Assembly (NCBI RefSeq): GCF_002074055.1
Contig: NZ_CP014619.1
Coordinates: 124,001 to 188,000 of the forward strand
Direction: 5' to 3'
Source: Frondihabitans sp. 762G35
Lineage (GTDB): Bacteria > Actinomycetota > Actinomycetes > Actinomycetales > Microbacteriaceae
DNA length: 64,000 bases
Positions 17,370-26,910 of this stretch are shown here, piece by piece; position 1 is the stretch's first letter, and the number at the start of each line of letters is the position of its first letter. A model generated the notes under the pieces. The model made no database searches. It worked only from the letters and a program-made list of their open reading frames with translations, and was not told the DNA's origin. Made by a program: the position numbers and the translations under genes.

Positions 17370-18842
17370 ATGAGCGACGAGACCCGAGGCGAGACGGCCC
17401 GCGGCGCGCATCGCGCGACCGCGGGTTCCGTCGTGCCCGGCCTCGACCCCGAGGTGGAGCAGACGTGGCTGCGACCCCGGGGTCGCGACCGCTACCCGCG
17501 GGTCGAGCGCTCCGTCGAGCACCGTGACGGACAGCCGGAGGGTCAGCCCGTCGGCGAGGTCCCCGGGGCCCCGACCCCCCGCCCCAGCGGACGCCGGGCG
17601 AGCTCCGTGCTGCACCCCGAGGCGGCGGCGGCCGAGCGCCTCGCCGCCGACCGGGCCGCCGTCGCCGCCCAGGGCGAGGCCCTGCGGCAGGCCGCCCAGC
17701 GCCGTCGCGACGCCGACGCCGTGCGCCCCCGCCCGTCGGTCGAGGGCGGGCTCCGGCAGTCCGTCCCGCCGCGTCATCAGCCGCGGGCCGACCCCGCCGA
17801 GCGCCGGCTGATCGCCGGGGGAGTGTTCGACGCGGTGAAGGGCGCGACCCCGCACACGGTCGTCCCCGACGAGACGGCCGCCGAGGCCGCGTCGCGACCC
17901 GCCCCGACCACCGGCGCGCAGGATCCTGCGGCTCGCCCCTCCGAACTCGTCGACGTCGCGACCCGGGCCATCGCCGTCGTGCGGCAGGCCGGCCCCGGCC
18001 CGGCCGCCACCCTCGCCGCGACCCCCTACCGACCCCGCCGGACGCTCGTGATGGGCATCCTCAACGTCACGCTCGACTCGTTCAGCGACGGCGGTCGTTT
18101 CGCCCGCTTCGACGACGCGATCGCCCACGCGCGGGCGCTCGTCGCGGAGGGCGCCGACATCATCGACGTCGGCGGCGAGTCGACCCGGCCCGGTGCGCCG
18201 CGCGTCGAGGTGCACGAGGAGCAGCGCCGCGTCGTCCCGATCATCCGCGAGCTCGTCGCCCTCGGCCTCCGCGTGAGCATCGACACCATGAACGCGGCCA
18301 CCGCGTTCGCCGCCGTCGAGGCGGGCGCGAGCATCATCAACGACGTCTCGGGCGGGCTGGCCGACGACAACATGGCGCAGGTCGTCGCCGACACCGACAG
18401 CACCTACATCGCGATGCACTGGCGCGGTCACAGCGCGACCATGGCCGAGAAGGCGACGTACACGGACACCGTCGCGGAGGTCAAGGCGGAGCTGTTCCAG
18501 CGCGTCGCGGAGCTCGTCGTCCAGGGTGTCGACCCCGACCGGATCGTGATCGACCCGGGCCTCGGCTTCGCGAAGCTCACCGAGCACAACTGGCAGCTGC
18601 TGGGCCACCTCCACGAGCTCGGCGAGATCGGTCTGCCGATCCTCGTGGCCGCGTCGCGGAAGCGCTTCCTGGGTGCTCTCCTCCCCGACGAGGCGGGCGT
18701 GCGCGAGCGCGATCCCGCCACCGCCGTCATCAGCGCCCTCGGCGCACAGGTGGGTGCGTGGGCCGTCCGGGTCCACGACGTCGCCTCCACCCGCGCCGCC
18801 CTCGACGTCTGGGAAGCGTGGCAGAAAGGATCCCGTGGTTGA
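17370..18842 (+). CDS. folP: Dihydropteroate synthase with a long low-complexity N-terminal extension
   Basis: The C-terminal 270 residues are a full dihydropteroate synthase (joins pABA and the pterin pyrophosphate in folate synthesis): VMGILNVTLDSFSDGG and IIDVGGESTRPGA are the two family signatures, with IDPGLGFAKL further on. The first about 220 residues are charged, Pro/Ala/Arg-rich and probably disordered, which is unusual. The start is kept at 17370 because TAGGCT (17358-17363) lies six bases before the ATG, the leaderless pattern seen elsewhere here, and the frame stays open; a downstream start near residue 200 is possible. folE, often found between ftsH and folP in relatives, is absent here. 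Confidence 0.85.
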   Translation: MSDETRGETARGAHRATAGSVVPGLDPEVEQTWLRPRGRDRYPRVERSVEHRDGQPEGQPVGEVPGAPTPRPSGRRASSVLHPEAAAAERLAADRAAVAAQGEALRQAAQRRRDADAVRPRPSVEGGLRQSVPPRHQPRADPAERRLIAGGVFDAVKGATPHTVVPDETAAEAASRPAPTTGAQDPAARPSELVDVATRAIAVVRQAGPGPAATLAATPYRPRRTLVMGILNVTLDSFSDGGRFARFDDAIAHARALVAEGADIIDVGGESTRPGAPRVEVHEEQRRVVPIIRELVALGLRVSIDTMNAATAFAAVEAGASIINDVSGGLADDNMAQVVADTDSTYIAMHWRGHSATMAEKATYTDTVAEVKAELFQRVAELVVQGVDPDRIVIDPGLGFAKLTEHNWQLLGHLHELGEIGLPILVAASRKRFLGALLPDEAGVRERDPATAVISALGAQVGAWAVRVHDVASTRAALDVWEAWQKGSRG

Positions 18843-19197
18843 TCAGCTGAGACTCATCGGAGTGCGCGCGACGGGGAACCACGGGGTCTTCGACTTCGAA
18901 CGCGAGCAGGGGCAGGAGTTCGTCGTCGACGTCGTCGTCGACATCGACGCCCGCGCGTCCGCGTCGTCGAGCGACCTCGACCAGACCGTGCACTACGGCG
19001 TCCTCGCCGAGGAGATCGTCCGCGACATCGAGAACGATCCCGTCGACCTGATCGAGACGCTGGCGGAGCGGATCGCGGCGACGGTGCTCTCGCACCCTGC
19101 GGCCCTCCGCACCAGCGTCACGGTGCACAAGCCGCAGGCGCCCATCACCGTGCCGTTCGCCGACGTGTCGATCACGATCGACCGGGGGCGCTCGTGA
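18835..19197 (+). CDS. folB: Dihydroneopterin aldolase
   Basis: A 120-residue folate-pathway enzyme cleaving dihydroneopterin to hydroxymethyl-dihydropterin. The family marks are IGVRATGNHGVFDFERE near the N terminus, LDQTVHYGVLAEEI (the tyrosine and dimer contact region) and TVHKPQAPI near the C terminus. The GTG at 18835 is chosen because it follows a GAAAGGA ribosome site and overlaps the folP stop by eight bases. Its stop overlaps the folK start (GTGA). Confidence 0.93.
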   Translation: MVDQLRLIGVRATGNHGVFDFEREQGQEFVVDVVVDIDARASASSSDLDQTVHYGVLAEEIVRDIENDPVDLIETLAERIAATVLSHPAALRTSVTVHKPQAPITVPFADVSITIDRGRS

Positions 19198-19751
19198 GCC
19201 CGACCGTCCGCGCCGTGATCGCTCTGGGCTCGAACCTCGGCGACCGCGACGCCACCCTCCGCGGGGCCGTCGCCGACATCGCGGCGATCGAGGGCGTCGT
19301 GGTCGTCGGAGCGTCCGTGCCCATCGAGTCGGTCGCCGTGACCCTCGCGGGGCTCGACGACTCCAAGCCGAACTACCTCAACGGAGTCGTCGTCGTCGAC
19401 ACGACCCTCGAGCCGGAGCCGCTGCTCCGGGAGCTCAACCGCATCGAGTCGGAGCACGGCCGTGTCCGCCTCGAACGCTGGGGCGACCGCACCCTCGATC
19501 TGGATCTGATCGTGCACGGCGACGACGTCCGAGACACGGGGGTCCTGACCCTCCCGCACCCGCGCGCCGCCGAGCGCTCGTTCGTTCTCGAGCCGTGGCT
19601 CCAGGTGGAGCCCGACGCGTCGCTGCCCGGCGGGGAGCGCGTGGCCGACCTGCTCGGCGCGCTGGGCGACCCCGTGGCGCACGTCCCGGGGGCGGAACCG
19701 CTCGACGTGGCTCCTGCGGGCCGCCGCGCGACGACCGGGGGCGCCGCGTGA
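19194..19751 (+). CDS. folK: 2-amino-4-hydroxy-6-hydroxymethyldihydropteridine diphosphokinase
   Basis: A 185-residue kinase that pyrophosphorylates hydroxymethyl-dihydropterin for FolP. ALGSNLGDRDATLRGA is the N-terminal signature and RWGDRTLDLDLIVHGDD carries the two magnesium aspartates; LPHPRAAERSFVLEPW is the C-terminal motif. It overlaps both neighbours by four bases, so folP-folB-folK-DUF3180 form a tightly coupled run. Confidence 0.94.
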   Translation: MSPTVRAVIALGSNLGDRDATLRGAVADIAAIEGVVVVGASVPIESVAVTLAGLDDSKPNYLNGVVVVDTTLEPEPLLRELNRIESEHGRVRLERWGDRTLDLDLIVHGDDVRDTGVLTLPHPRAAERSFVLEPWLQVEPDASLPGGERVADLLGALGDPVAHVPGAEPLDVAPAGRRATTGGAA

Positions 19752-20224
19752 CACGCACCCGCCCGTCCACCATCGTGGCGCTGCTGATCGTCGCCGTCGT
19801 GGCCGGCTTCGCCTTCGACGCCGTGCTCGCGGCGACGCTCCGACCGGTCGCCGTGCCCCCGCTGTCCCTCGGGCTCGTCCTCCTGGCCATCGCCGCCATC
19901 GTCGTCTCGCTCGCGGTGCCGGTGTTCCGCGTGGCCCGCGGTCGCACCAGGGAGCCCATCGACGCCTACTACGCGACGCGCGTCGTGCTGATGGCCAAGG
20001 CGTCGAGCCTCTCCGGGTCGCTCTTCGGCGGGTTCGTGGGAGGGATGCTGATCTACATGCTGACCCGCGGGGTCCCGGTCGCGGCCTCCTCCGCCCTCCC
20101 GACGATCGTCTCGGTCGTGGGCGGCCTCGTGCTGCTCGCGGGAGGCCTCGTGGCCGAGTTCATGTGCACCGTCCCGCCGAGCGACGACGACGACGGCGAC
20201 GGCGGCAAGCCCCAGCGGATCTGA
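19748..20224 (+). CDS. DUF3180 membrane protein
   Basis: A 158-residue integral membrane protein with four predicted helices (about residues 7-27, 37-57, 85-107 and 117-140) and a short acidic, Asp-rich cytoplasmic tail. It matches the DUF3180 proteins found directly after folK in many actinobacteria; their function is unknown. The start is the GTG overlapping the folK stop by four bases. Confidence 0.8.
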   Translation: MTRTRPSTIVALLIVAVVAGFAFDAVLAATLRPVAVPPLSLGLVLLAIAAIVVSLAVPVFRVARGRTREPIDAYYATRVVLMAKASSLSGSLFGGFVGGMLIYMLTRGVPVAASSALPTIVSVVGGLVLLAGGLVAEFMCTVPPSDDDDGDGGKPQRI

Positions 20225-20339
20225 CCCGCTCGTCGCGGCGTGCCGCGCGAACCCGGACGCGCGTCCACGGCGGCAGGGCATACTGCCAGGCAGACCACGA
20301 CGGCCCGCGCCGTCCGCGCAGCGACCAAGGAGCATCCCC

Positions 20340-20822
20340 GTGACCGACCGACTCGATCTGCCGGAGGCCACCTGGACCCGTGTCTCCCCGCTCTACAAGT
20401 GGCCGCAGATGGGCAGCTACGCCCTGTCGGGTCTCGTCGTCGCCGCCCTCAGCGCCTTCACCTGGTTCAGCGGCGCGTGGTGGGCCTACGCCCTGACGGC
20501 CGTCATCCTCGTGATCACGATCGTCGTGGTCGCCTTCGTGCCCCGGCGGGTGCGCGCGATCGGCTACCAGCTCCGGGAGGACGACCTCCTCGTCCGCCGC
20601 GGCATCCTCTTCCTCCGCTTCGTCGCCGTCCCCTACGGCAGGATGCAGCTCATCGACGTCAACCGCGGCCCCGTCGTCCGCGCTCTCGGCCTCAGCGACC
20701 TGAAGTTCGTCACCGCCGCGGCCTCGTCCGCCGTCACCATCCCCGGCGTCCCGGCCGAGGAGGCCGAGCGCCTGCGCGACCGCCTCGTCGAACTGGCCGA
20801 GACCCGGCGGGCGGGGCTGTGA
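20340..20822 (+). CDS. PH-domain membrane protein (bPH2, YdbS-like)
   Basis: A 160-residue protein with two transmembrane helices (about residues 27-48 and 53-72) followed by a bacterial PH-like domain (DUF304), seen as YQLREDDLLVRRGILF and VPYGRMQLIDVNRGPVVRALGL. It is the small partner of the larger PH protein next door, as in ydbS-ydbT of Bacillus, where the pair affects resistance to membrane stress. The GTG start follows an AAGGAG ribosome site. Confidence 0.85.
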   Translation: MTDRLDLPEATWTRVSPLYKWPQMGSYALSGLVVAALSAFTWFSGAWWAYALTAVILVITIVVVAFVPRRVRAIGYQLREDDLLVRRGILFLRFVAVPYGRMQLIDVNRGPVVRALGLSDLKFVTAAASSAVTIPGVPAEEAERLRDRLVELAETRRAGL

Positions 20823-22606
20823 GTCAGGAGCCGCAGCCCGGCCCGGCTCGTCACGGCGGCTGGCAGCCCGGCGCCCCCGACGAGCGACCGGCCCCGGCCG
20901 GTCCGCCTCCCGCCGTCGCTCAGCTCACCGACGGCGAGTGGCACCGGCTGCACCCGGCCACGCCCCTCCTCAAGGGCGGCATCGTCTTCGTCGTCATCGT
21001 CGGCTACCTCGTCAACAGCTTCCGAGACCGCATCCTGCAGGTCTTCGTGCCCGACCCGGGCGGAGCCTCGTCGGCCGACGGCGACCCCGTGCAGTACGTG
21101 GTCGGCCACGGCCTGGTCGGGATCGTCGTGCTCTCGATCATCGCCCTCCTCCTCGTCATCATCGGCATCTTCTACCTGTCGTGGCGCATGAGCACCTTCC
21201 GGGTGACCGAGGAGTTCGTCGAGGTCCGCAGCGGCATCGTCTTCCGGACGAACCGTCGCGCGCGCCTCGACCGCATCCAGGGCATCAACATCGAGCGGAA
21301 GCTCCTGCCCCGACTCGTCGGCGCCGCGAAGCTCGAGATCGACCAGGCGGGTCACGACGCGAACGTGCCGCTCGCCTACCTGCGGAGCGCCTCCGCGGAC
21401 GACCTGCGCCGCGAGATCCTGCGGCGCGCCAGCGGTACCAAGGCCTCCGAGGCGCAGGATGCCCGGCGCGGCCCCTCCGGCGAGGGCGTCATCGAGCAGC
21501 GGCTCAACGAGTTCCTGGCGGCACCGCTGGGCGAGGACGGCGCCGCGCCCCACTCCGTCGTGACCATGCGCCTCGGCCGACTGGTCGGCTCGGCCGTGCT
21601 CAGCGGCTTCACGCTGTTCATCCTCGCGATCGTGGCCGCGGTCGTCGTGAGCATCGCGACGACGGGCCAGTACTTCCTGCTCTTCGCGTTCTTCCCGACG
21701 CTGCTCGGCTCGTTCTCGTACTACTCGCGGCGGATCGTGAAGTCGCTCCGCTACTCGATCGCCTCGACCCGCGACGGCATCCGCATCGGCTGGGGCCTGA
21801 TCTCGACCACCAACGAGACGCTCCCGCCCGGGCGCATCCACTCCATCCGCCTGAGCCAGCCGCTGCTGTGGCGCCCGTTCGGCTGGTGGGAGGTCAAGAT
21901 CAACCGCGCCTCGCACTCGCGCACCCGAGGTGCCGACAACCAGGCCAACACGACGATCCTGCCGGTCGGCAGCAAGGACGACGTCTCCCGCGTGCTGCAG
22001 CTGATCCTGCCGCAGCTCGTCGGGCTGACGGCGGCCGATCTCGACGCCGCCGACGACGTGCGCGACGGAGCTCTCGACCCCGCGGACGCCGCGGCCGTCG
22101 CCGCGAGGCAGCCGGAGCTCGCCGTCGAGCAATCCGGCCGGGCCCTGTCGCTCATCGAGGCGGGCATGACCTCGACGGGAGCCGAGGGCGGGTTCACCAC
22201 GTCGCCGCCCCGTGGCCGGATACTGCGCTGGTTCTCCTGGCGTCGGAACGGGTTCCGCACGGCACCGGGCGCGCTTCTGCTCCGCAAGGGCGCGATCTGG
22301 CGCGAGCTCGTGGTCGTGCCGCTGCCGCGCCTGCAGAGCGTCGGCCTCCGGCAGGGGCCGCTCCTGCGTCGGCTCCGCCTGGCCGAGGTCGACCTGCACA
22401 CCGTCCACGGGCCGATCGTGGCGTCCATCGGGGCCCTCGACGAGCAGGATGCGCGGGCCTTCTTCGCGACCGCCTCCCGCGACGCCGTGGTCGCGGCGCG
22501 CGCCGACCGGACGCATCGCTGGCTCGAGGGGGCCGCCGGTCACGCGGCGGCTCCGACCTGGGCACCCCCGAGCGCCGAGGAGCGCCGGCCGGGAGGCGAC
22601 GCGTGA
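20819..22606 (+). CDS. PH-domain membrane protein (YdbT-like, three DUF304 repeats)
   Basis: A 595-residue integral membrane protein. Hydrophobic hairpins near residues 50-70, 95-120 and 255-300 alternate with PH-like DUF304 units, for example VTEEFVEVRSGIVFRTNRR, ASTRDGIRIGWGLISTTNE and FRTAPGALLLRKGAIWREL, the third being C-terminal. It overlaps the smaller PH gene by four bases and would form a complex with it (inference from the gene-pair conservation). The start is the overlapping GTG. Confidence 0.83.
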   Translation: MSQEPQPGPARHGGWQPGAPDERPAPAGPPPAVAQLTDGEWHRLHPATPLLKGGIVFVVIVGYLVNSFRDRILQVFVPDPGGASSADGDPVQYVVGHGLVGIVVLSIIALLLVIIGIFYLSWRMSTFRVTEEFVEVRSGIVFRTNRRARLDRIQGINIERKLLPRLVGAAKLEIDQAGHDANVPLAYLRSASADDLRREILRRASGTKASEAQDARRGPSGEGVIEQRLNEFLAAPLGEDGAAPHSVVTMRLGRLVGSAVLSGFTLFILAIVAAVVVSIATTGQYFLLFAFFPTLLGSFSYYSRRIVKSLRYSIASTRDGIRIGWGLISTTNETLPPGRIHSIRLSQPLLWRPFGWWEVKINRASHSRTRGADNQANTTILPVGSKDDVSRVLQLILPQLVGLTAADLDAADDVRDGALDPADAAAVAARQPELAVEQSGRALSLIEAGMTSTGAEGGFTTSPPRGRILRWFSWRRNGFRTAPGALLLRKGAIWRELVVVPLPRLQSVGLRQGPLLRRLRLAEVDLHTVHGPIVASIGALDEQDARAFFATASRDAVVAARADRTHRWLEGAAGHAAAPTWAPPSAEERRPGGDA

Positions 22607-23352
22607 CCGCGTCGCGCCCGAGCGGGCGGCTCGGCGTGGGCATCGTCGGCGCCGGCCACGTCGGCCCGGTCCTCGGTGCCGCCCTGGCCGCCGCCGGACA
22701 CGCGATCGTCGGCATCTCGGCCGTCTCCGAGCGGAGCCGAGACCGGGCGGACGCGATCCTGCCCGGCGTCCCCGTCCTGACCGTCCAGCAGGTCGTCGAA
22801 CGGAGCGAGCTCGTGCTCCTGGCCGTGCCGGACGACCAGCTCGAGGCGCTGGTCGAGGGGCTCGCGGCGACACGGGCCTGGCAGGCGGGGCAGCTGGTCG
22901 TGCACACGTCGCCCGTCCACGGACTCGCGGTCCTGGCTCCTGCCCGCGCCGCGGGGGCGATCCCGCTCGCCATCCACCCCGCCCTCCAGTTCACCGGCAC
23001 GACCGTCGACCTCGTGCGCCTGCGCGACGCCTACTGCGCGGTCACGGCACCCGGGCCCGTGCTGCCGATCGGGCAGGCGCTCGTCGTCGAGATGGGCGCG
23101 GAGCCGGTGGTCGTCGAGGAGGAGGACCGCCCGAAGTACGCGGAGGCCGTCGAGACGGCGACGACCTTCTCCGCCGCGATCGTGTCGCAGTCGGTGGGGC
23201 TCCTGCGCGAACTCGGGATGCCCGAGCCGGGGCGCGTCATCGCCCCCCTCGTGCGGTCGGCGATGGACCGCGCGCTGGGCGTCGCGGACACCTCCGTCGG
23301 CCCCGGTACCATCGAGATGGCCTCGTTCGACGACGACGCCACCGCCACCTGA
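22603..23352 (+). CDS. Rossmann-fold DUF2520 protein (ketopantoate-reductase-like)
   Basis: A 249-residue NAD(P)-binding protein. GVGIVGAGHVGPVLGAALA is the dinucleotide-binding glycine motif at residues 10-28, and the C-terminal half is DUF2520-like (helical, with HPALQFTGT and DRPKYAEAVE). In actinobacteria this gene usually precedes panC; here lysS follows directly and panC is not in the window. The reaction is not established. The GTG overlaps the upstream stop by four bases. Confidence 0.78.
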   Translation: MTASRPSGRLGVGIVGAGHVGPVLGAALAAAGHAIVGISAVSERSRDRADAILPGVPVLTVQQVVERSELVLLAVPDDQLEALVEGLAATRAWQAGQLVVHTSPVHGLAVLAPARAAGAIPLAIHPALQFTGTTVDLVRLRDAYCAVTAPGPVLPIGQALVVEMGAEPVVVEEEDRPKYAEAVETATTFSAAIVSQSVGLLRELGMPEPGRVIAPLVRSAMDRALGVADTSVGPGTIEMASFDDDATAT

Positions 23353-23364
23353 TCTGGAGTTCCC

Positions 23365-24873
23365 GTGACTGACGCCTCTGCCGTAGCCTCCGACCTCGGT
23401 CCCAGCGAAGCCGAGGTCTCCGAGCAGAAGGCCGTCCGCCTCGCCAAGCGGGAGCGGCTCATCGAGTCGGGCGTCGGAGCGTACCCGGTCGGCGTCCCGA
23501 TCACCACGACGATCCCCGAGGTGCGCGAGCGCTTCGCCGAGCTCGAGACCGACACCGCCACCGGCGAGATCGTCGGCCTCGCCGGCCGCGTCGTCCACGC
23601 CCGCAACACGGGCAAGCTCTGCTTCGCGGCTCTGCAGTCGGGCGACGGCGCGCGGATCCAGGCGATGGTGTCTCTGGCTGAGGTGGGCGACGAGTCGCTC
23701 GCCCTCTGGAAGGAGCTCGTCGACCTCGGAGACCACGTCTTCGTCTCCGGCGAGGTCATCTCGTCGAGGCGGGGCGAGCTGAGCGTCCTCGTGAAGGAGT
23801 GGGCGATCGCGTCGAAGGCGATCCTGCCGCTGCCGAACCTCCACACCGAGCTGAGCGAGGAGAGCCGCGTCCGCACGCGCTACCTCGACCTGATCGTCCG
23901 CGAGCAGGCGCGCACGACGGTCCGCACCCGGGCCCGGGTCATGCAGTCGCTCCGGAGCACTTTCGACTCGCACGGCTACCTCGAGGTCGAGACGCCGATG
24001 CTGCAGACCATCCACGGAGGGGCCGCCGCCCGCCCCTTCTCGACGCACTCGAACGCGTTCGACACCGAGCTCTTCCTCCGCATCGCGCCGGAGCTGTTCC
24101 TCAAGCGGGCCGTCGTCGGAGGAATCGACCGCGTCTTCGAGATCAACCGCAACTTCCGCAACGAGGGCGCCGACTCGACGCACTCGCCCGAGTTCGCGAT
24201 GGTCGAGGCGTACCAGGCCTACGGCGACTACAACCAGATGGCCGATCTCACGCAGGAGATGATCCAGAAGGCGGCGATCGCCGTCTCCGGGTCCACCACC
24301 GTCACGTGGGCCGACGGCACGCTCTACGACCTCGGCGGCGACTGGGACCGCCTGCCGATGTACGAGTCGCTGTCCGAGGCGAGCGGCACGCGCATCACGC
24401 CCGACTCCGAGCTGCCGGTCCTCCAGGCGATGGCCTCCGACCTCGGCATCACGGTCGCGCAGGAGACCCACGGCAAGCTCGTCGAGGAGCTCTGGGAGCA
24501 CTTCGTCAAGGGCGGTCTCACCCGGCCGACCTTCGTCACCGACTTCCCCGTCGACACCTCGCCGCTCGTCCGGGCGCACCGCTCCAAGCCCGGCGTCGTC
24601 GAGAAGTGGGACCTCTACGTCCGCGGGTTCGAGCTCGCCACGGCCTATTCGGAGCTCGTCGACCCCGTCGTCCAGCGCGAGCGCTTCGTGGAGCAGGCCA
24701 CCCTGGCCGCCCGCGGCGACGTCGAGGCGATGCGTCTCGACGAGGACTTCCTCCGCGCGCTCGAGCACGGTATGCCGCCGTCGGGGGGCATGGGCATGGG
24801 GATCGACCGCCTGCTCATGGCGCTCACCGGGCTCGGCATCCGCGAGACGATCCTCTTCCCGCTCGTCAAGTAG
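23365..24873 (+). CDS. lysS: Lysine--tRNA ligase (class II)
   Basis: A 502-residue class-II synthetase. The N-terminal OB-fold (about residues 60-150: [15 protein letters not shown]) binds the anticodon. Catalytic motif 1 is near [10 protein letters not shown], motif 2 is [20 protein letters not shown], and motif 3 is [15 protein letters not shown]. It ends the core gene run that starts at tilS, 12 bases after the DUF2520 gene. Confidence 0.95.
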   Translation: MTDASAVASDLGPSEAEVSEQKAVRLAKRERLIESGVGAYPVGVPITTTIPEVRERFAELETDTATGEIVGLAGRVVHARNTGKLCFAALQSGDGARIQAMVSLAEVGDESLALWKELVDLGDHVFVSGEVISSRRGELSVLVKEWAIASKAILPLPNLHTELSEESRVRTRYLDLIVREQARTTVRTRARVMQSLRSTFDSHGYLEVETPMLQTIHGGAAARPFSTHSNAFDTELFLRIAPELFLKRAVVGGIDRVFEINRNFRNEGADSTHSPEFAMVEAYQAYGDYNQMADLTQEMIQKAAIAVSGSTTVTWADGTLYDLGGDWDRLPMYESLSEASGTRITPDSELPVLQAMASDLGITVAQETHGKLVEELWEHFVKGGLTRPTFVTDFPVDTSPLVRAHRSKPGVVEKWDLYVRGFELATAYSELVDPVVQRERFVEQATLAARGDVEAMRLDEDFLRALEHGMPPSGGMGMGIDRLLMALTGLGIRETILFPLVK

Positions 24874-24993
24874 GCTCCCCGCTCGTCGAGGAGGGCGCAG
24901 GCTCGGTCGGGCAGGGGTGGGATCGCGCCGTCCACCTGTCGACGCCGAAAGACCCGGGTTCCGAAGCGCGCAGGATGCCCGTACCCTTGTGCC

Positions 24994-25230
24994 GTGCCTC
25001 AATCCGTCCTCGGCGGCCTCGTCTACGCCGTCACCCCGACCATCCTCGTCGGCCTGATCTTCTGGTTCGCCATGCGCGCCATCGTCCGCGCCGACCGGAC
25101 CGAGCGCACCGCCTACGCCGCCATCGAGGCGGAGGAGCGGGCGAAGGCCGAGGCCGAGGAGCGCGCTGCGGCGCCGGTCGGACAGACCACGGGGCCCTCG
25201 GCGACCGGGCCGGCGTCGGGCGCCGCCTGA
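24994..25230 (+). CDS. Small single-pass membrane protein of unknown function
   Basis: A 78-residue protein with one transmembrane helix (residues about 8-28, VYAVTPTILVGLIFWFAM) followed by a charged Glu/Ala-rich helix and an Ala/Gly tail. I do not recognise a named family. The GTG start is supported by TACCCT (24982-24987) six bases upstream, the leaderless pattern. A strong terminator follows 21 bases after the stop. Confidence 0.65.
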   Translation: MPQSVLGGLVYAVTPTILVGLIFWFAMRAIVRADRTERTAYAAIEAEERAKAEAEERAAAPVGQTTGPSATGPASGAA

Positions 25231-25251
25231 CCGCATCCTGCGTCGTCACCA

Positions 25252-25280
25252 CCCTCGAGCCCCCGGGCTCGGGGGTTTTT
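25252..25280 (+). terminator. Rho-independent terminator
   Basis: CCCTCGAGCCC pairs with GGGCTCGGGGG (one wobble), followed by five T residues (25276-25280) and CTT. It is the clearest intrinsic terminator in this half of the window and ends the lysS/small membrane protein transcripts. Confidence 0.85.
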
Positions 25281-25665
25281 CTTCGCCCGCCGATGTCCCC
25301 CGAAACGACGACTCGGGGTCGCTTTCGGAAAGGTGCCGGAAACCTGCCGTTCACGCAGGTCGTCCCCCTCCGGGTGACAGGTCATGGGAAAAGCCCTGCA
25401 AATATCAGTGTTTCGGTCGAGAATCCGTACCCCTTCGGGCCGGGGGGATGCATACACCCGAATGCAACCGCTGTCAAAGAATCGGTCTCGTCGTACCCCA
25501 ACGGGGGACTTTTCCTGTGAGCGGTCTCCGAGAATACTTGCGAATGACCTGAACGGTTTGAGTGCACCTTGTAACCCCCGCTTGACTCGTACTGCGGCGA
25601 AAGACCCCCGAGACCATCTGGGGTCGTCGCCGGAGAACTCGCTCGCGAGGGACAGGGAGAAGAAG
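25281..25665 (+). other. 385-base non-coding leader region of the sigma-factor gene
   Basis: No convincing gene is present; the frame of the sigma gene stays open back to 25384 but with atypical composition. The stretch is less G+C-rich than its surroundings and holds small inverted repeats: CCGAAA/TTTCGG (about 25299-25328) and CCTGC/GCAGG (about 25344-25361). AT-rich pieces and several -10-like hexamers suggest more than one promoter, but none is clear enough to mark. Confidence 0.4.
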
Positions 25666-26703
25666 ATGTCGATCGCAGTTGATCATCACGTCCGCGAGAA
25701 CACCACCGGTGCCACGAGCACCCCGCAGTCCGCTGTCAGCGCCGACGAAGAGGTCGAAGTCGAGGTCCTCGGCGCGGTCCGCGGTGCGAGCACCGACCAG
25801 GTCGGCGACTACCTCCGCCACATCGGCCGCATGCCGCTGCTCGACGCCGCCGAGGAGACCGAGATCGCCCGCCGGATCGAGGTGGGCCTGTTCGCCGAGG
25901 AGAAGCTCGCCTCGCTCGAGGCCGCCGGCACCGTCTCGGCCGACGACCGCCGCGACTACAAGTGGCTCATCCACGACGGCGAGCGTGCCAAGGACCGCAT
26001 GATCACCGCGAACCTCCGCCTCGTCGTGTCGATCGCCAAGCGCTACACGCAGCGCGGGCTCCCCTTCATGGACGTCATCCAGGAGGGCAACCTCGGTCTC
26101 GTCCGCGCCGTCGAGAAGTTCGACTACACGCAGGGCTACAAGTTCTCGACCTACGCCACCTGGTGGATCCGTCAGGCCATCGCCCGCGGCCTCGCCGACA
26201 AGGCGCGCGCCATCCGCATCCCGGTGCACACCGTCGAGCGCATCAACCGCATCTCGCGCGCCGAGCGCGACCTCACCGTCGACCTGGGCCGTGCGCCGAC
26301 CGTCGACGAGGTGGCCGCCGAGGTCGCCATGGAGGTCTCCGACCTCGTCGATCTCAAGTCGCGCTCGCACGAGCCGGTCTCGATCCACACGGTCGTCGGC
26401 GATGCCGAGGACAGCGAGCTCGGGGACTTCATCGAGGACGAGGAGACCCCGTCGCCCGGCGAGGCCACCGAGTCGTCGATGCTCAACCGCGACATCCACC
26501 AGCTCGTCGAGGCGCTGCCGGAGGACGAGGCGCGTGTGATCCGCATGCGCTTCGGCCTGGACGACGACCAGCCGATGACCCTCGACGAGATCTCGAAGCG
26601 CGTCCACTCGTCGCGCCAGGCCGTGTCGCGCGTCGAGAGCCGTGCCCGCCTCCGCATGTTCGCCAAGGCCGTGTCGCAGGATCTCCACCTCTACCTCCAG
26701 TAG
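25666..26703 (+). CDS. Sigma-70 family RNA polymerase sigma factor (group 2, SigB/HrdB-like)
   Basis: A 345-residue sigma factor with regions 1.2-4.2: DQVGDYLRHIGRMPLLDAAEE (1.2), the core-binding/-10 region ANLRLVVSIAKRY to TYATWWIRQAIARG (2.1-2.4), then region 3, and region 4.2 TLDEISKRVHSSRQAVSRVE. The long acidic/basic region 1.1 of the primary sigma is missing, so it is either a group-2 paralogue or a short primary sigma. The ATG at 25666 follows AGGGAGAAGAAG; further upstream the frame is open but does not look coding. Confidence 0.88.
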   Translation: MSIAVDHHVRENTTGATSTPQSAVSADEEVEVEVLGAVRGASTDQVGDYLRHIGRMPLLDAAEETEIARRIEVGLFAEEKLASLEAAGTVSADDRRDYKWLIHDGERAKDRMITANLRLVVSIAKRYTQRGLPFMDVIQEGNLGLVRAVEKFDYTQGYKFSTYATWWIRQAIARGLADKARAIRIPVHTVERINRISRAERDLTVDLGRAPTVDEVAAEVAMEVSDLVDLKSRSHEPVSIHTVVGDAEDSELGDFIEDEETPSPGEATESSMLNRDIHQLVEALPEDEARVIRMRFGLDDDQPMTLDEISKRVHSSRQAVSRVESRARLRMFAKAVSQDLHLYLQ

Positions 26704-26726
26704 CCCGCCCCGCTACCGTCGGCGCT

Positions 26727-26760
26727 GAGCCCCGTACCCGTTCCGGGTGCGGGGCTCTCT
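26727..26760 (+). terminator. Terminator after the sigma-factor gene
   Basis: GAGCCCCGTACCCG (26727-26740) pairs with CGGGTGCGGGGCTC (26744-26757) through one G-T wobble, followed by TCT. Confidence 0.75.
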
Positions 26761-26816
26761 GCGTCGCCCCTGCCTGGTGCCCCGCTCCTGCTGCCCCATC
26801 TTCCCCGTCCCTCCCC

Positions 26817-26870
26817 GAGTGGACAGGTGCCGACGCTTTCCCGCCCGAAAACGTCGACACCCGTCCACTC
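26817..26870. repeat. 54-bp imperfect palindromic repeat, copy 1
   Basis: It begins GAGTGGACAGGTGCCGACGC and ends CCGTCCACTC; the two 24-base arms match at 21 positions around a short loop. It shares its first 23 bases and its last 10 bases with copy 2, 94 bp downstream. It lies in the 404-base non-coding stretch between the sigma factor and the DUF559 gene. Confidence 0.75.
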
Positions 26871-26910
26871 GCGGGAGGTACGCGCGTCATTCCCCGTTCC
26901 GCGTGCCCTC

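Noticed and set aside
25387-25412. GGAA and GTT elements resembling a SigH/SigR stress promoter before the sigma-factor gene
   Set aside because: The spacing (19 bases between GGAA and GTT) is longer than usual for this promoter class and no extended consensus is present.
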